64,000 nt of DNA. Source: Dendrophyllia cribrosa. Taxonomy: Eukaryota > Cnidaria > Anthozoa > Scleractinia > Dendrophylliidae. The notes below the pieces were generated by a model that saw nothing but the letters and a program-made list of their open reading frames with translations, had not been told where the DNA came from and ran no database searches. The DNA lies in the NCBI GenBank assembly GCA_024195265.1, contig JAJLRJ010000006.1:11926139-11990138 (forward strand), read 5' to 3'. This document shows, piece by piece, positions 10,712-22,659 of the stretch (position 1 is the stretch's first letter; each line of letters starts with the position of its first letter). Made by a program: the position numbers and the translations under genes.

Positions 10712-12831
10712 CTATTTAACAGGATTAAATACTTTACTTACGTACTATTAATGAATGAGTGTTTAATTTGGTATTGTCTGAAGGTTTCGTGAAATGATCA
10801 TGACGGCTTGGCAGGACAGCGAGATAACAAAAACTGATCCGTCCAGTTTTAGTTAATTACCATTGTAGCTTTAATTTTTCCTGGAGTATACTTTCCACGT
10901 AAACAACCAAGAACAATTTTGGTTGAAATTAAAGTTGCCTAAGTTTTCAAAAATCGAAGAAGGCAGTCTTGCAAAACATATGTACGTTAAGATGTGGTGT
11001 CTAATGCAAATGCAAGCTTTCAAAACCTGAATTCAAAAGGAAGATAATTGTAACATCGGGTATTTCCTATTCTAATCAGTGATAAACATAAGCTCGTAAT
11101 GTATTCCCCTGCACTCCCCTTGCATTTTCATTTCTCATTGGGGTTTGTTTTCCTCCTCCGGTAAAGTATTGTTATCAAAACTTAAACTCAAAATGCATAG
11201 ATATCCTAGTAATGAAGCAGTTATAAGAATGTTGAGGATCTTAGTAAAGTAAAAAGCGCTTTTTATACTCCATTTAGCGGTCGATTCAACTTGAATGTTG
11301 TGGAACCCTCTTATTAATTTTGCATTTTGCATTGATGGTCTCGTGGTTAGGACACACTACTTTGTGGCCGTTGTAACCCAGGTTCGAATCATTGTCAAGG
11401 CATATGGTATTGATCTCAGTGAACGTGTTTGTAAAGGATATCTGTGTGTTGTGTTTTGTCTTAACCCTGACTTTTGTCAACATTTGGAGCAGCAGACATT
11501 GCACCACTTGTGACGTCATCAATTTGTACGTTGCCAGATAATTTTGATGGACAACTGATACAGCGAGGATAGATCCATGCACAGGTACCTCCACTTTGAA
11601 TATGGACCAAATTCTAGCAGAGTTATTCGAAAAATACATGTTCAAATATTGGTGTAAAATTAGGTGGTAAATTAGGTCAATACACCTGCAATTGAACAAT
11701 GTTTCATTTCCAGCGTTTTTAACGTTTATACCAAACCTTTTCCGGCCGATAGAAAGGTAATAAAGAGTAGAAGATAGGAAGAGAAGAAAAGGGGAGAAAA
11801 AGGGAAAGTAAAAGAAGCAAAAAAATAATCAGAAAGGTTCCGCAAAAAAAAGTACTTTTTGGCTTATGCGCATGCGCTAAACCTAAATATTACACTTTTC
11901 AAGATGGAATCTAGTTCATACTGTAGTGCGAGTGTAGCTAATTGCTTTTGTAGCAGTGTTTATTGACATTTGGCCAAGTTGCTCCCAAAAAAAAACGATT
12001 TAACGGTAAAAAATACCCTTTTTTAAAAAAATTCAGCCGTGAAAGGGTTAAAGCGAAGCAAAATTCTACGGGTTTTTTATTCAAATGGACAATAACAAGC
12101 TTGAGAAGTGTTGGTATAGAGCGGACAAATTTGCGCAAGTCTATTAATTATTTCTATTGTTTGAAACGGTAGTTAATTACTTACCTATCGATTAATTAAA
12201 ATAATAATTACATGTAAATGGAATATCAATATGGGGAATGCAGGGAAATCCACATTGTGACGTCATGGTTAACATACTGTAGACGGGGATGCAGGGGAAT
12301 GCAAGGGAAGTGCAGGGGAATACATTAACGGGGCTTATCTTTGCTGAACCATTACCACTCTAATCCTACCTGGGCAACATCAGCCGTCCAGTTGTAAGTT
12401 GCCGCCACAACAGTCTCATTGTCATTCTTACAAACTGTCAATCCTAATGGTGACAGCCGATAAAACTTCTCACACCGCTGACCGTTGTCTTGAGCCTGCC
12501 GGATGAGCACATCGGTTGGTCTTGGGTCCGGGCCACTCTCTACTTTTCGATAATCTCCAGTGTTAATCCCGGAAGAGAACACTATGTAGTCACTTCCGGT
12601 GTCAATTTCGTAATAGGCTATGTAGTCAGGGTCAAGGTCCAGTCGATAGATTGGACGAGTGGGGCCTCGATCATCAGATACGTTGACGTGATTGAGATCT
12701 TTGTAGTCATCAAAGTCGCTGTGCTCTACTATGGAGTCAATGACTTCATACGGTAACTGTAAGGCGGTTATCGCTGCCGCAATGGCGATGATGATAGAGA
12801 AAAGAAGGTGGACATGTGGCCTTTTTGACAT
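9431..12831 (-). CDS. Secreted papain-fold cysteine peptidase (C10/C39-like)
   Basis: Two exons, 12370-12831 (ATG at 12829-12831) and 9431-10711, join in phase 0 (donor CAG|GTAGGA, acceptor TTAAATAG) to give 580 residues. The N-terminus has a short basic start and a hydrophobic stretch (LLFSIIIAIAAAITAL), a clear signal peptide. The C-terminal domain carries SGCGPVAWAQVFGYYDR (Cys about 364), SGHSAVATQY (His about 503) and LHYGWGGSNNKW, matching the Cys...His...Trp-Gly-Gly arrangement of streptopain-type C10 peptidases and the related C39-like fold. The roughly 350 residues before it include a basic/acidic linker (KGKEKKKKDTDEE) and may be a propeptide or inhibitory region; that is inference. 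Likely an extracellular or lysosomal protease; substrate unknown. A truncated copy lies at 29.8-30.5 kb. The activity is predicted from motifs only. Confidence 0.8.
11329..11402 (+). other. tRNA-like segment (probable SINE head)
   Basis: TGGTCTCGTGGTTAGGACAC resembles an A box and GGTTCGAATC is a canonical B box, spaced about as in a Glu/Asp-type tRNA. The arms do not pair well enough for a functional tRNA, so a tRNA-derived SINE or pseudogene is likelier. Confidence 0.45.
11465..12047 (-). mobile_element. piggyBac-like MITE, deleted copy
   Basis: Flanked by TTAA (11461-11464, 12048-12051). Its GTGAAAGGG end and the GCCGTGAA interior match, in reverse, the fuller copy at 24241-25228. It lacks about 400 bp of that copy, and its CCCTGACTTTTGTC end has lost roughly 15 bases of terminal repeat. 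Confidence 0.7.
12370..12831 (-). CDS. Peptidase gene exon 1 (signal peptide and N-terminal region)
   Basis: 154 codons. After the signal peptide it is acidic and rich in D and Y (DLDPDYIAYYEIDTGSDY) with N-glycosylation-type NxT/S sites near its end. Read-through past the donor meets a stop within five codons, which supports splicing. Confidence 0.75.
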
Positions 12832-14290
12832 TTTACCCTGGAGCGAGGTATTTCTGTAGTCCCTGGTAAAGCTAATGGATAAACAAGTAAATAAATATAC
12901 ACTATACTAGATCTATGTGCATTTTGATTGGTCATTATCTATCTAGGGGGCAGACGCACAGCTGACGTTTTTTTTTCTGTTTCGTCCAACATAGCGGTCC
13001 GTTTTGAAAATGTGGACGAGATTATTCCGGAAAGGACAAGTGAAGGCATCGTCAATTAAGAGAAAGAGGAAACAGAAGCGAAAAGAGCAAAAAGTAGTTT
13101 TGTTTTCTTCACTGTTAAAATGACATTGAGAGACAAACAAATAGAAACAAAGAAACCAAGAAAAGGGATGTAAAAAAAAAACTTTATCAATCCAAAATGG
13201 TAGGAAAACATATTTATGTGCCTTGTAATAATGAGAAAAAAATTCATGGTTTACTTATCTTTTTAAAAGAACTTTTATCTTGTTAGGAAATCAATTAATA
13301 TATATTTTTAATTTTTACAGTGCGACGCGCCTCACCGTGAGCATCCAACAAAGATTTTTAACAAGTTAGCCAATCAGAGAGCACGAATTCAATTGACGGG
13401 CACGTCTCTTCGTAAAGTTGAGCACGATGGAATGTAATCTTGTCGCTTCGTGCTTACAATAAGAATGTAAAGTTGGTCACAAAATAAGAAGATTTTATTC
13501 ACTTCCCAAACAGTAATTTAAAGGGGAAATTGAGAAATTTTGTGTCCAGAATCGGTCGCCGCAAACATGAATGTACAAGAACAGTTTGAAAGCCTAAAAA
13601 CGTTCACTAAAGTGTATTTTGGATTCAAATATTGCCTTCCTGTTAATAAATGTTCAATTGCAATAAAGGTTACTTCCAGAAACTCAGTTGCTGAAACTGT
13701 TATTGACTTTATGTACTTACTTTGAAGTGTACAGTGAAGACCGTACTTCTCGACATTTTCAGTGCTGAATGAAAACTAACTAGCTAATTGTTTTTAAGCC
13801 CTGAGAGTTTGATATAACACTCAGAATTCGTTTGATCATTTCATACAAATAATTTATGTTTAAACCTAAACCTATAATTTTTGTTAGTTTGATCTTCCTT
13901 GCTTGATCATAATAAGAAATCTAAACTGCCGCCACAAACTTAATCTATAGAAAGCGATCGAAGTGCTCTCATATTAAACACTTAAAACACGATAAAGCAT
14001 GAAAGGAATCTGCATAAAATAATTATGTTCAAAAACAAAGCGATACTTTTTAATTCCACTATGCAAATCTGTCTTACTAATAAGTTATCTTAGGATTTGT
14101 AGGAACATTGATAATTAAAACATCAGTTACGTTTTGATCGAAAATGTCTTCAACTTGAGAGCCATTCATTGTTTGCTCTTTTATATCCATTTTGAGCTTT
14201 TATCAAACCTTCAGCTCAGTTAATTTCCATAGATGTAGTACATATCGAGGTCGTTTTGGTTGTCTTTCATCTCTGCATGTAACGCTTTCC
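12832..14290. other. Region upstream of the peptidase gene
   Basis: 12,985-13,510 is a dispersed repeat whose relative is split over 18,118-20,230. 13,510-14,290 shows only A+T-rich sequence and short frames. Confidence 0.45.
12985..13510. repeat. Dispersed repeat, uninterrupted copy
   Basis: AGCGGTCCGTTTTGAAAATG, GTGCCTTGTAATAATGAG and GTTAGCCAATCAGAGAGC recur in the same order at 18,118-20,170, where three other elements interrupt. This copy therefore preserves the empty sites. Confidence 0.75.
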
Positions 14291-14349
14291 AAGCCAATGT
14301 TAAATAAAAATATATTCCTGTAATGTGTTGTTGATATCAGTTTTAAAAT

Positions 14350-14490
14350 AAGCTTAGTGTTGTTTTCTAGTCGATAAACCATTTTTTGCTTGCGTGTTTT
14401 TGGTTTAGCTTATTTCATATAAGCTTAGTGTTGTTTTCTAGTCGATAAACCATTTTTTGCTTGCGTGTTTTTGGTTTAGCTTATTTCATA
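14350..14490. repeat. 71-bp tandem duplication
   Basis: Two nearly identical units, each starting AAGCTTAGTGTTGTTTTCTA. A diverged reverse-complement single unit lies near 17,640-17,710. Confidence 0.9.
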
Positions 14491-14689
14491 AAGTTACTTG
14501 TGGGAAATGTTTGTCTTAGGTTGGTGTGGCGCGGTGATGCCATTAATCGGGCCAAGGGGACTTTGTTTACTCTACAGTTTTCCTTGCGCAGTTTTCTACA
14601 AGTAGTACCGGCACAATAGACAAATATAGTTTTTTTGACCAATCAGAACACGCATTGTATTTCCGTTATTTTATTAATATAAAGTCGAG

Positions 14690-15890
14690 GTTAAAACTGA
14701 ACTAATGAACTTCTTGAAATTCTCTTTTTCCGTTCGCAATGTCAGACAGAACATCTTCATTGGTCGAAAACCGGCTAAACCTTGCAAATGGTCTAGCACA
14801 TAATTAAAAATAAATATGCATGACATATAGATACATGTTTATGTGCCCGAGAATTGATATTTTGTATTATTAAAAAAAACGGATGGTTTTGGAGTCATCT
14901 GTAGACTTCTGTCACGTCGAGAACTGACAAGGCAATATTACAGCGGGGTCATGCGTCAGCAACACGTCCTTTTTATTTCGATTCCTCTTAAGCTCGAGAT
15001 CGTCTGATGAAACCAAACAAATATAGGAAGATGAAATTCTAGTCACACAGACTTACTAGTCGAGGTTAAAACAAAGTCACGTTTTATAAAAGAAAAAGAT
15101 CACAAATGGATGACAGCATATATTTTATTTTTATTTTAGAATAAAAAAGGATAATAAATACTGTCAGACGTATATACTGAAACAAAGAATGGACAGGGAT
15201 GCCACACAGCGGTAAGCTAATTACAGTGGTCCCAGAGCTTTAAAAAAAATCTAAAAAACAGTAAAGCTGCATATGACAATTAAAAACAATAACGAAGACG
15301 GACAGACGCGAAAAGGCTACGGAATCGCTTGAAATAACATTTATCTCGTAATTTGTTCAGCATTTTAGTAGTTCTTAGATTGCGAAACCTACGCCTTCAT
15401 ATCCTTGACTACTAAAGGGATGTTTTGGAAATTGCTTAAGCTTCCTTCTACGTGATTCTCAATTTTAATCATGGGTTTACCACCTTCTGTTTAAAGGCCC
15501 ACCTTCATCCAAAATGCTGTGCGCGCCGTCATCACTTTCTGTGCTGAATTTCGTGTAACACGAAATTCACGATTGAATGCGTGCCACCAATCAGATCACG
15601 TGTATGAACTATGGAGCATTTCAAAACAGAAACAAACGACCGCAATGTCTTTTGGGTGAAGGTGGGCCTTTAAGTCGTCGTGCACTGCGCGTTGTGATAA
15701 ATGTAACTATCAGTTTATCAAACAAGACTTGATACTAAAAGGCGAAAATGAAAGCTTTTAAACACTGACTGAAATGACAGAAAAATATTCAAAATTACTG
15801 CCATGCTTTTGTTGTCCGCGTGTTTTTTTTGGTTATTTTTTGGTTCACGAAAGCGGTATTTTAATGGATCTCAAAATAATGGTTTGACGT
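14690..15890 (+). repeat. Dispersed repeat family X, copy 1
   Basis: Shares CATGCGTCAGCAACACGTCC, ACTACTAAAGGGATGTTTTG and GGTTCACGAAAGCGGTATTT with 22,660-24,125 in order. This copy lacks the roughly 590 bp at 22,935-23,519 and has an extra 175-bp TTAA element. Confidence 0.75.
15495..15669. mobile_element. 175-bp TTAA MITE inserted in repeat family X
   Basis: Ends AGGCCCACCTTCATCCAAAA and TTTTGGGTGAAGGTGGGCCT, with TTAA on both sides. The family X copy at 23,900 reads straight through a single TTAA (TTCTGTTTTAAGTGG), an empty-site control. Confidence 0.85.
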
Positions 15891-16149
15891 ACCACAGAAC
15901 ACACAATGGTTTTGACTTTGTAATTGTTGCTTGTTCCCACAAATGGTCATCTATAATCCATATTATCGAAAGCATCTGGTGATCCCCATAAACTATAGTA
16001 AAAGTAGCAGAAATCCTATGGTGTGACCATAATGTTTTTAAATATTTTACACAATGAATATTTTTACACAATGAAATTTGGCATTTTTCTTGGGAGTTAA
16101 AGGGTTTAAGCAAACGTCAAATTAATTTATGTTAAAATACTGCCACACA

Positions 16150-17550
16150 AGACATTACACCTTTATTTTAATGAAACATGCCGGACTTTCTTTACTGTTA
16201 AAACACCTTTGTCAGCAACTAACTTTTCAAGCTTGTGCTAAAACTAAGTTATGTTTTCGATGCTTACTTCCCTTGCTTTGGTGTTCGTTAACATTAGTCT
16301 AAACTGACGTCAACTGATTCAAGAATATTAAGATACCCTTACCATTTTCTTACTCCACTAAATCATGGTTTCGGTCTTAGAAATATTGGTATTGTATTTT
16401 CAACTAATGAATATTCCTTTAAAGCAAGGGTTCAGCTAAACCACTATTTATGTAGCTTTTATAGTGTGAAAAAAAAGTAACTTGTAAATGTAATGCCTTG
16501 GGCAAAAGTGCACCTTTCGGAACGCCTCACAGGATTGGGTAAGAAAACAATAGAACAAACAACAGAACAATGGACCCTAGTCCTAAAAACGATAGAGGTG
16601 CACCTCATCCAGGTCCAATGAAATAAGAGGTTCTGAAGAAGAGCACTACTACTCAATGCCTTAACCCTCGGACGTACAAGGGAGAGGGGGGGGGGGGGGG
16701 GGAATTTCCTCCGATTTTTTCAAGACCATTTATGATTAGCACATGCCGTCTTCAGTAGCTGTTCGTTTGTCCATGAGACACATTTTGATAAACTTTGGCG
16801 ACAACAAGTTGCTATGGTAACAAGATATGATGTCATAAGTAGCATGAGGTCAAGCCATTTTTGAATAAAAATGCGTGTTTTTCACCTTTTTCCGGTGACA
16901 AAAAAAAAATAAATAAAATGCTACCAAAAGCATCAAAATGTTTAATTGTATGTTATTTTGCAACTCTAGCGAAATATATTTGCAATTTCCGCATTTTTCC
17001 GATAAATTTGAATTTTTAGTTAAATCCAAGATGGCGAACATCTATCTTGGCGACCATTTTGGATGACGTCACGGACTCCCAGCAGCGCTACAACCCATAA
17101 TATTTATCTTATCTTGTAGAGCACATCACAGGCTATCTATAAGACGTAAAATATTTCCGAAATATTGCAACACCGCAAAAACCCAACGGTGGGGGGTATA
17201 AGATTGTGTGTACGTCCAAGGGTTAAGACCTCGTGTTCGAGTGGTTTTCGTATGACATTGATAAACGGTTTCCCTGAGTGTTTGCGATTTTTTCTTTCAT
17301 CCGCTGCTCGTTTTCCCGCAAAAAATATCCCTAATATGGGGAGATGTTTATTCGATTGACCAATTAGAATGCAAAAGAGCAAGTGACATAAAAGAGAATA
17401 GCTTCTTTTTAGCTCGCAATCCATTCCTGCATGTTTGCTAAACCAACCAAAAGCCGCGCGCGTTTGCCTCCGTTTGCAAAACCAATCTAATTGCTTTCAG
17501 TTCATTTGTTGTTTTGGTTGTGTTCACACGTAATCACTTCAAAGTCTTAT
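16150..17550 (+). repeat. 0.7-kb dispersed repeat, interrupted copy
   Basis: Parallels 7640-8280 at both ends. The middle holds a segment of about 165 bp (16,498-16,660), part of which recurs near 55,550 (CAACAATGGACCCTA), and the TTAA element at 16,665-17,222. Confidence 0.7.
16665..17222. mobile_element. piggyBac-like MITE with G-tract
   Basis: Ends CCCTCGGACGTACAAGGG and GTGTACGTCCAAGGG, flanked by TTAA. It contains a 17-base G run near 16,688. A diverged reverse-complement relative lies near 39,440-39,770 (AACGAACAGCTACTGAAGAC). Confidence 0.8.
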
Positions 17551-17919
17551 TATTATATTGTGGTCTGTTAGAAGATGAGAACAGAAGATATCTTTCTTGT
17601 AAACACTAAGTTGCTGTTCAAACCTACGTGAAAGACAAAAATTTCCCACGGACGCAAGCAAAAAATGGCATATCACCAAAAGAACACTAAGCTTATTTTA
17701 AAACTGATATCAACAACCGGAATATATTCTCATTTAAAGTGCCCCTGTGATCAAATTTTTTATTTTGATTCTTACATTTTAGTGTAAAATTAGACTTTCT
17801 TACTCATCTTGCCAAATTTCAATTCATTACGAACATCAGAAGTCATTTTATTTTAACATTTATTTCTGAGAATTTACGGCCGCATTAATCAATAAATAAC
17901 CTTGTTCTAAGGCTTGGTT

Positions 17920-18117
17920 ACGAATGGGAGAAACTGACGTCAAAGACTCAAACATACCTCACGGGTTGAAATTATAATAACAATAAGTATTGAAAATCAC
18001 GCGAACAGCATCAAAAACTTTGGACTTGTTCTTCGTGCAATTTTCTATGCTTATTGCTATTATAATTTCAACCCGTGAGGTATGTTTGAGTCTTTGACGT
18101 CACTTTCTCCCATTCGT
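17920..18117. mobile_element. Palindromic element, 78-bp arms
   Basis: ACGAATGGGAGAAACTGACG at the left and its near-perfect inverse at the right (CATTCGT end). The arms include CCTCACGGGTTGAAATTATA and its inverse. A foldback-type MITE. Confidence 0.85.
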
Positions 18118-18339
18118 AGCGGTCCGTTTTGAAAATGTGGACGAGATTATTCCGGAAAGGGCAAGTAAAGGCATCGTCAAAAAAGGTTAGCAGAAGCTAT
18201 TGACAATTAAAAAAGGCGAAACAGAAGCGAAAAGTAGTTTTGTTGACGTGAAAAGTGCCAAATTAGAAAAAAAATCATCGAACAGTCATGATCACAGTCG
18301 AGTGCTGGGAGGCTGATTTTCTTCCCTGTTTTTGGATAA

Positions 18340-18507
18340 AACAAATAGATTCCATTTTGCCGTGCGTCTGTTCAGTTATAGATTACAGAAGACGTCAAAA
18401 TGTGGTAAGAACATTCAGTGATTGGCTCCTTTTTGTTCTTACCACATTTTGACGACATCTGTGATCTATATCTGAACAGACGCACTGCAAAATGGAACCT
18501 ATTTGTT
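18340..18507. mobile_element. Hairpin element, about 70-bp arms
   Basis: AACAAATAGATTCCATTTTG at the left is answered by CAAAATGGAACCTATTTGTT at the right; GTCAAAATGTGGTAAGAAC pairs with TTCTTACCACATTTTGAC near the loop. Confidence 0.85.
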
Positions 18508-18556
18508 AAATACAAAACAACTATCCAGCCACCAACCAATCCGTAACATGCAATAA

Positions 18557-19533
18557 GGGGCCATATTCACGAAATCCTACCTAAGATATATCTTAAGATA
18601 TAACTTAAGAGAAAATTTAGGAGCTTTCGAAGATATACGTCCTAAAGTGCTATTCACGAACGATATCTTATGACTATCCTAAGGTAAGCGTAACTTAGCA
18701 GTCTCCTAAGTTTGGTCGCGGGCAGTTATCGTCTTAGTAAAAGTAAACCAATCAGAGACAGTTTATATGGCGCGCTCTTACATATAATTATGAATAATAA
18801 GTTATGAAAATTACATGAATGAATATTGTGTATTGTGTAAATTGTTGTTACAATGACAATACAATACTGACCTTTACTTCATCTCGAATTTAAGATTATA
18901 GCAAAACTGATAATATCTTCGTTCACGGTTAGTAGCGAAAGCAACAAACAAATCCATCATCATTTCAATAGGGTCTACTTCGATATTTCTTGTACAAGGG
19001 CTTATTTTCACGAAAAATGGAAATATAACTCTGCATTGAGAAAGAAATGTGGAACCCGTTAATGACACGAAGACATAGATGTAACTAACCGTGTTGTTTG
19101 ACATAACTAGAAAATATTTAATTTTTCTTAGGAAAGTAATATTAATAAAGCTTTAAAATGTTCATCTAATCGGTAACTATTGTGATACCGAATAATCACA
19201 CAGAAAATCGACGTAAAACTCGTCATCAATCGAATTTAGCCCCCGTCAAGACATGTTTTAATAAGTTAGGACAAGAGAAAATAATTGTCCAATTATTATC
19301 TCTTGGTTAGGAGGTCAATTTTGTCCTTCTAAGATTAGAAGAAATTAAGACATATCTTAAGTTAGAAGGTCTTCGTGAATACCAGTGAAGACATGTCTTA
19401 AAAATTTAGGAGGTTCGAAGTTTAGGAGAAAAAAATATGTCTTAAAACAGGAGGACTTCGTGAATACCAGTTATCTCCTAAGTTATATCTTAGAAGGCTC
19501 TTTGGACTTAGGATGCTTTCGTGGATACGGCCC
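18557..19533. mobile_element. 977-bp inverted-repeat element, probably PIF/Harbinger-like
   Basis: Left end GGGGCCATATTCACGAAA, right end TTTCGTGGATACGGCCC. Flanked by TAA and TAG, fitting a 3-bp TWA-type duplication with one change. The interior repeats CTTCGTGAATACCAG and TCTTAAGATA motifs. No transposase was recognised. Confidence 0.6.
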
Positions 19534-19704
19534 TAGGCAACCAACAAAGAAATATAAAATAACATTGAGAGAAAAGGGATGTAAAAAAACTTTATCAATT
19601 CAAATGGTGAAATCATATTTATGTGCCTTGTAATAATGAGAAATAATCCATGGTTTACGTATCCTTTTTAAAATAACTTTTATCTTGGTTAGCAAATCAA
19701 TTAA

Positions 19705-19941
19705 GGCCCCGTTTACATGGGTCCGGACAAATTTTTGCACGGACGAATTTTGTTCCTAGACCACGTGTTTACATGGATCCGTGCAAATTCTGTTACAGAT
19801 TGCAGTGGTGTTTACACGGAAACTTGCACACTTAGCCGTTCAAAAATTCGTCCAGTTCCGCCGGTCCCGTGTAAACGCAAGGTGGAACCGTGCAAGTTTT
19901 TGTCCGTGCAAAAATTTGTCCGGACCCGTGTAAACGGGACC
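19705..19941. mobile_element. 237-bp MITE with TAA target duplication (Harbinger-like)
   Basis: GGCCCCGTTTACATGGGTCC at the left and GGACCCGTGTAAACGGGACC at the right, about 39-bp terminal repeats. TAA on both sides. The uninserted paralogue near 13,290 reads AATCAATTAATATAT with a single TAA. Confidence 0.85.
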
Positions 19942-20230
19942 TAATATTACTTTTTAAGTTGTTACAGTGCGACGCGCCTCACCGTAAGCACCCAACAAAC
20001 TTTTTTTACAAGTTAGCCAATCAGAGAGCTCGAATTCAATTGACGGGCACGCCTCCTTGCAACGTTAGCCAATCAGAGAGCTCGAATTCAATTGATGGGC
20101 GCGTCTCCTCGCAAGGTTGAGCACGATGGAATGTAATCTTGTCGCTTCGTGTTTATCACAGGAGTGTAAAGTAGGTTTCAAAATAAAATACGAAGACTTT
20201 ATTCACTATATTGCTTCACAAATCCGCAGT

Positions 20231-21295
20231 TACGAAAATGATTATAAGAACTAGCTGGTGATATCGTAAAAACTTGCAAAAACGTTTCTTCGCAACTCAC
20301 GATATATAATAAGCTGCGCCGCACTGTAAACCTGTTTTAGCGGAAACCCTCAGAATTGAATAGTGATCTAGTGTCCACTAACACCGGTTCCCATATTAAA
20401 AATAAGTCATAATTAATGCCATATCATTTGAATTTGCCGTTAACTTCAACATTGCTTCTGTTCATTCGTTTTATTACAAAGGTGAAAAACTGCTCATGTG
20501 CTAGTGTACAAAGTATTTTCAAAGGTATATACATTACATACATCAACTTTATTTTATATAGCATACCGTAAACCCTGTCATAATTAACGGGGGGAGGGGG
20601 CTTAATAGAGAGCCCGGTGGCTTATTATAATTTAGCGAAACGGGATGTTAATTTAAAAAAAAAAAAAATTCCTGTGCGTGGATAAACACTAACAGGCCAT
20701 ACTTTTATCGATCAAGATTATCGTAATTACGATATTTTTTTTAGCACAAGTACCTGGTAATAGAGCGCTATTCAATTGTGTCGAAAGTAATTTCGCAATT
20801 TTTTTAATTTGGTTTTGCATTGCTACGCTTTGTGATTAGTTAAAATATCTCGCGCCACTTTCTCAACCAATCAGAAGTAAAACTAAAACCAATCATGACT
20901 TGCTCGCTTGGCTTTGAGTTCTTTTTTTTTAGTAATTTTTTATTGTTCATTTTAAAGACATACAGTTTACACATAACATTACATTTACAAACAAATACGT
21001 ACATAAAATCTACGTACAAGCTCATACAAAATGATTACTGCTATTTATCATATTATAAAATTATCATCATGTGCATTATTTTAATAATAGTAGTAATATC
21101 AAGCAAACACTAATAATCATAGTAGCAGTTATGGAGTAACAGTTAAAAAAAAAGGACTAGTAAGCATTAATCTTATTAAGTCGATTTAAAAATGGACAGA
21201 TGAAATAGTGTGGAAATTTTATGCTAAACATAACTATTAGATTTTTGTTTGGTGTTGTTTCGCAAGCCATTGAAATGCTGTGAGGGCTTACGAAA
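20231..21295. other. No gene seen
   Basis: A+T-rich, with short frames and homopolymers only; no conserved motif or splice pattern was found. Confidence 0.4.
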
Positions 21296-21299
21296 TTAA

Positions 21300-21895
21300 C
21301 CCTATTCAGCCTGGGCTTTTTCTTTTAGTTCCTGAGCCTGGGGGGAGGGAGGGACACATTGTGCTCCCCCTTCGTAACTTCAAGAACATTAAGGCTATTA
21401 CAATGAAACCTGGAGAGTACATAGTACGTCCAAAACTTTCCTCCTTTGCGGTCCGCACAATGGAACGATGACGACATATGACGTAGTTATTAGGTAATTA
21501 GTTATACGGCCGCTATCTTGGATCCGCCATCTTGGATTTCTGAATTTTTTTAAAACCTCTTAAAATCCGTCCAAATTAACGCAAAATTAATCAAAACCAA
21601 TAAATAAACGCTAAATGACGTAAAAATACAAAAGTTATGCCAATAAACATTGTTTTTCTTCATTCAAAGGTATAAATATGCAAATTTCAAAAAACATGGC
21701 TGTCAAAATCTTGTTGCCATGGAAACATCAAGTCACGTGATCGAAAAATTGTCAAATGAAATTGTTGCAAGATAAATTTGAGGAAAAGTCACAAAGTTTG
21801 ATGGCGTTTGAATACATATTAAAGAAGTTATGAAAGTTGAAAGTTAGCGCGGGCACTTTGTGCTCCCCCCCCCCCCCCCCCCAGGCCGAATAGGG
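21300..21895. mobile_element. piggyBac-like MITE family CCCTATTCAGCC, copy A
   Basis: TTAA at 21296-21299 and 21896-21899. Ends CCCTATTCAGCCTGG and CCAGGCCGAATAGGG. The interior (CGGTCCGCACAATGGAACGA, AAACATGGCTGTCAAAATCT) matches copies B and C. Confidence 0.85.
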
Positions 21896-22659
21896 TTAAG
21901 GGTTGAAGGGGCTGCCACTTTTTATTGAAATCATCACCTTCGCTTTTCTTGAAAGCAATGTATTTTTGGATTTGAAGGCGTTTTCTTAACTCTAGTTTAA
22001 AGAGAGAAAAAAATCAGTGTTTCTTTTGACAAGACACACTCGAAAATAAAATATTTTGCTAAGAGCATGGAGTAGTTAAGGTGGCTCCGTTGTTATTTCG
22101 GGCGCACTAGTCTACGACAAACTTTGTCTTATAACTTTTCCGGCTTTAAAGCGATGCTTCTAAAACTTTGCGAAAACTTACAGCTATTATCTAGCAATAA
22201 TATGATAGAATTCGATTTTAATGAGAAAAAATATATTTAGTGATAATCGGGCTTAAATGTACCCCACTTTGTGAACAAAATCACACCCTGTAAAAAAATT
22301 TGCTGTTATATTTGTGTTAAATTTCTTACCAAGTTTCAGCAAAATCGTTGGAGTAGAAATGCGGAAGAATTAACGTCATCAAAATTTAGCCCCAAAATTC
22401 TCTTAAAATTTTAAATACTTCATGCTCTTTGACTAAACAATCTACGAACCCAAATTTCTGGGAGAAGCCTTGCCAATGCTTGCTAAATCTGAATTATAAA
22501 CCGATTGCAAATCGTGCCAACCGTTAAAAAGTATTCACTAGTTCTGTAAATATTATAAAATGCTCCAGAACCTGCTCAAATCTCCAATGCTGCGTTTTCA
22601 ATCATTTTTCGAAAATTACCCTGCAGTTTGGTGTCAAACTTCTTCCACATGAATTTCAA

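Larger units (their letters stand above)
11098..12327. mobile_element. 1.2-kb inverted-repeat element in the peptidase intron
   Basis: Begins TAATGTATTCCCCTGCACT and ends with the reverse complement AGTGCAGGGGAATACATTA. About 27 bp of terminal repeat with one mismatch. It contains a second, TTAA-flanked element and a tRNA-like segment. Confidence 0.6.
18118..20230. repeat. Dispersed repeat, interrupted copy
   Basis: Colinear with 12,985-13,510 but expanded by a hairpin (18,340-18,507), a 977-bp element (18,557-19,533) and a 237-bp element (19,705-19,941). The segment with GTTAGCCAATCAGAGAGCTC is also duplicated in tandem (period about 49, at 20,014 and 20,063), where the other copy has one unit. 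Confidence 0.7.

Noticed and set aside
10164..10751. 195-codon plus-strand open frame
   Set aside because: Antisense to the peptidase catalytic exon; no domain, and the minus frame has clear motifs and splice sites.
11329..11402. Functional tRNA gene
   Set aside because: A and B boxes are present but the acceptor and anticodon stems do not pair, so listed only as a tRNA-like segment.
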